Part shown: piece after piece, positions 13,710 through 15,348 of the stretch | Numbering within the stretch: the stretch's first letter is position 1 | How the letters are laid out: the number at the start of each line of letters is the position of its first letter | From: Opitutia bacterium UBA3151 | Lineage (GTDB): Bacteria > Verrucomicrobiota > Verrucomicrobiia > Opitutales > Seribacteraceae | Direction of reading: 5' to 3' | DNA: 15,348 bases | NCBI GenBank assembly: GCA_002364975.1 | Contig: DEYT01000109.1 | Coordinates: 1-15,348, forward strand | The notes under the pieces: generated by a model | Databases searched by the model: none | What the model was told of the DNA's origin: nothing | The model's input: only the letters and a program-made list of their open reading frames with translations | Translations under genes and position numbers: made by a program

Positions 13710-15348
13710 ATTGTTCCTTCAGCCAATTCCCAGTCTAATTGCAAAAAAAAAGGTTTTGCATTGGTACTCGCTTTAGCTTTGCTAAGCCTAGTTTTTTTAT
13801 TGGTTATATCCTTGGTCAACCTTGTAAGCACGGACTTGAGCCTGGTTGAGGCAAGGAAAGAAAAAATTCTAGCCCAAGCCCACGCTCGCATGGGTATGAA
13901 AATTGCCATGGGTGAGATTCAAAAACATTTAGGTCCGGATATGCGAATCTCCGCAACTGCAGATTTATTGGATGAACGAATTGAATCCGGTAAGAATTAC
14001 GAAAATTCTACTTTCTCCAGAAGTCAAAGTTCTAACCAAGGAGTGGATCTTAATGAGGATGGAAGAATCGATCCCCTCCCCTACGGGCAAAGACATTGGA
14101 CAGGGGTTTGGAAGCATCGGGGTCGCGATCGAGGAGTGGATCAAAATAAATTAGGGGCAAGACCACTCCCTGAAAATACTGATACCGGTGATTCCCTATC
14201 TGAGTATGTGATGGCAAGTACCGAGTTTGACCCTCATCCGGCTATTGAAATAGCCTGGTTAGTGAGTGGGAATGAAGGGTTTAATCGAAAACTTTACTTT
14301 GGGAATAATCCGCTCCAACTTTTGGAATTTGTCGAAATACCAGATGGTAATCTGTGGGATACCGATCAATCAGATAATGGTCGCAGTTTTGTAAAAGGCG
14401 GTATCTACGGAAAAGATGAAAATGCTTGGGAAGATTATTCCTCAGCATTATTAAATTCTCCCTTAAAAGGATCCGGGCTTTTGCCCGAGTACAACCATCC
14501 AATTTTTGAACTGCCCGACCCTTTAATTTCCGATGATGTCGAGTGGATGCTTGTATCTCCACTACTCAAGAAAGATTTTGATCCGAAAAATTTTGACCTT
14601 TATAATCCTGAAACTTGGGAAAATGATCTAAGTTCCGAACCAGTAAAAGCTAGGAAAACTAGAGTTCAGCATGAAGTAGAAGGTAATGATGAATCCCAAT
14701 ATGGTGCTTATGCCTACTGGGTTGGAGATGAAGGGGTTAAGACAAAAGTCAGTGTGCAAAATCCGTTTAAAGAAGATTTCAGTCCACAACTTGAGGGGGA
14801 ACGAACCACGACTCAGATTCAAAAAGATAACCTAGCGGTTGCTACTGAACCCAACCTTTCTTTCAGTGTAAATACTGGTTCTCTATATAGCGGTTTTGGC
14901 ATCGATTGGATCGAAACTACTAGCAAGAATAAAAAGAAAGATATTTTATCTTTGGATACTTTATCTGCACTTTGCGATTCCAATTCTGAAATCAGTGCCC
15001 ATTATCATTCCCTCACCACGGATTCTTTTGGTGTACTAAGTGATGTTCGTACAGGAGGGCTTAAGCGGGATTTAAGTAGTGCATTTGCCAATGAAGAAGA
15101 TTGGGGCAATCTTCAAGATTCGGTTGCAAACGCTTGGGCAGATGACTTTGGCAATTACATTTATAAACATCGCATCTTTTACATGAAAAGTGTTCCGCTA
15201 GGAATTAATGCGAAAGAAAATGATTGGCGAATTGGCAGTGATCAAACCCTTTTGGAGGAACATGGAATCTTGGCGGGTCCGAGATGGACAACGATGGGCT
15301 CATTTCATAATTTATACCTTGCTTCTAGTTATGGTGATATTACCCCCG
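13698..15348 (+). CDS. Verru_Chthon cassette protein A-like, pseudopilin-type (3' end outside window)
   Basis: Open for 550 codons from ATG 13698 to the window edge, so the C-terminus is missing. The alternative start ATG 13707 drops only three residues. The N-terminus CKKKGFALVLALALLSLVFL resembles a prepilin-like leader: basic residues, a G-F junction and a hydrophobic helix, though it lacks the +5 glutamate. Segments matching my recollection of the Verru_Chthon cassette A family (large, >1000 residues) include YGAYAYWVGDEGVKTKVSVQ and TTDSFGVLSDVRTGGLKRDLS. The A family is always the largest component of the cassette and is thought to belong to a pilus- or secretion-like envelope system; this role is not proved. 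Nine consecutive A bases (13743-13751) encode three lysines early in the gene. It follows the SUMF-fold gene in frame after 63 bp. The minus-strand protein-C-like gene lies 3.7 kb away, so the cassette is not contiguous. Confidence 0.8.
   Translation, partial: MCSMIVPSANSQSNCKKKGFALVLALALLSLVFLLVISLVNLVSTDLSLVEARKEKILAQAHARMGMKIAMGEIQKHLGPDMRISATADLLDERIESGKNYENSTFSRSQSSNQGVDLNEDGRIDPLPYGQRHWTGVWKHRGRDRGVDQNKLGARPLPENTDTGDSLSEYVMASTEFDPHPAIEIAWLVSGNEGFNRKLYFGNNPLQLLEFVEIPDGNLWDTDQSDNGRSFVKGGIYGKDENAWEDYSSALLNSPLKGSGLLPEYNHPIFELPDPLISDDVEWMLVSPLLKKDFDPKNFDLYNPETWENDLSSEPVKARKTRVQHEVEGNDESQYGAYAYWVGDEGVKTKVSVQNPFKEDFSPQLEGERTTTQIQKDNLAVATEPNLSFSVNTGSLYSGFGIDWIETTSKNKKKDILSLDTLSALCDSNSEISAHYHSLTTDSFGVLSDVRTGGLKRDLSSAFANEEDWGNLQDSVANAWADDFGNYIYKHRIFYMKSVPLGINAKENDWRIGSDQTLLEEHGILAGPRWTTMGSFHNLYLASSYGDITP

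Noticed and set aside
13417..13710. 97-codon plus-strand frame across the end of the SUMF-fold gene
   Set aside because: It is a frame-shifted reading of conserved coding DNA; only its last 12-15 codons overlap the gap and could be a leader, which is mentioned separately.
13655..14822. Minus-strand frames at 13655-13909, 14281-14562 and 14628-14822, and a plus frame at 13972-14154
   Set aside because: All lie inside the long cassette A-like coding frame, show no family resemblance, and are shadows.

Overview
The window reads as a piece of a Verrucomicrobiota chromosome, probably the Opitutae/Puniceicoccales side. The main reason is two genes resembling the 'Verru_Chthon cassette' pseudopilin-like proteins (C-like at 8884-10029 and A-like from 13698 to the end), which are characteristic of that phylum. 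A PAS-AraC one-component regulator, a secreted sulfatase-modifying-factor-fold protein and AT-rich DNA with few clear Shine-Dalgarno sites fit the same picture. This placement is inferred from gene content, not from a database search. I see no phage, insertion sequence, CRISPR array, tRNA or rRNA.

Left part (1-2352): two divergent genes for exported or membrane-anchored repeat proteins, a TPR protein running off the left edge on the minus strand and a Sel1-repeat protein on the plus strand. Middle (2492-7617): a plus-strand run of HrpB-type DEAH helicase, YraN-like nuclease-fold protein, glucose-6-phosphate dehydrogenase (zwf) and an exported methionine sulfoxide reductase A (msrA). hrpB/yraN overlap by 14 bp and zwf/msrA by one base, and a strong hairpin terminator closes the run at 7629-7654. 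Zwf (NADPH supply) and MsrA (repair of oxidised methionine) suggest an oxidative-stress theme, although MsrA itself seems to act outside the cytoplasm.

The 7618-8103 gap is very AT-rich. It holds a possible 55-residue membrane peptide, a 13-nt direct repeat and a spaced inverted repeat beside a possible promoter for the PAS-AraC regulator (8104-8877). That regulator converges on a minus-strand operon read apbE -> rpmB -> psd -> prepilin-like protein, i.e. flavinylation of exported proteins, ribosomal protein L28, phosphatidylethanolamine synthesis and a pseudopilin. Both stop codons at the convergence point lie inside one 12-bp palindrome.

Right part (12492-15348): an exported FGE-sulfatase/SUMF-fold protein that lacks the catalytic cysteines, followed in the same reading frame by the large cassette A-like protein, which runs off the right edge. 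The most interesting unit is the combination of this cysteine-less SUMF-fold protein with the two separated cassette components, which may belong to a poorly characterised envelope pseudopilin system. Everything else looks like ordinary chromosomal housekeeping.
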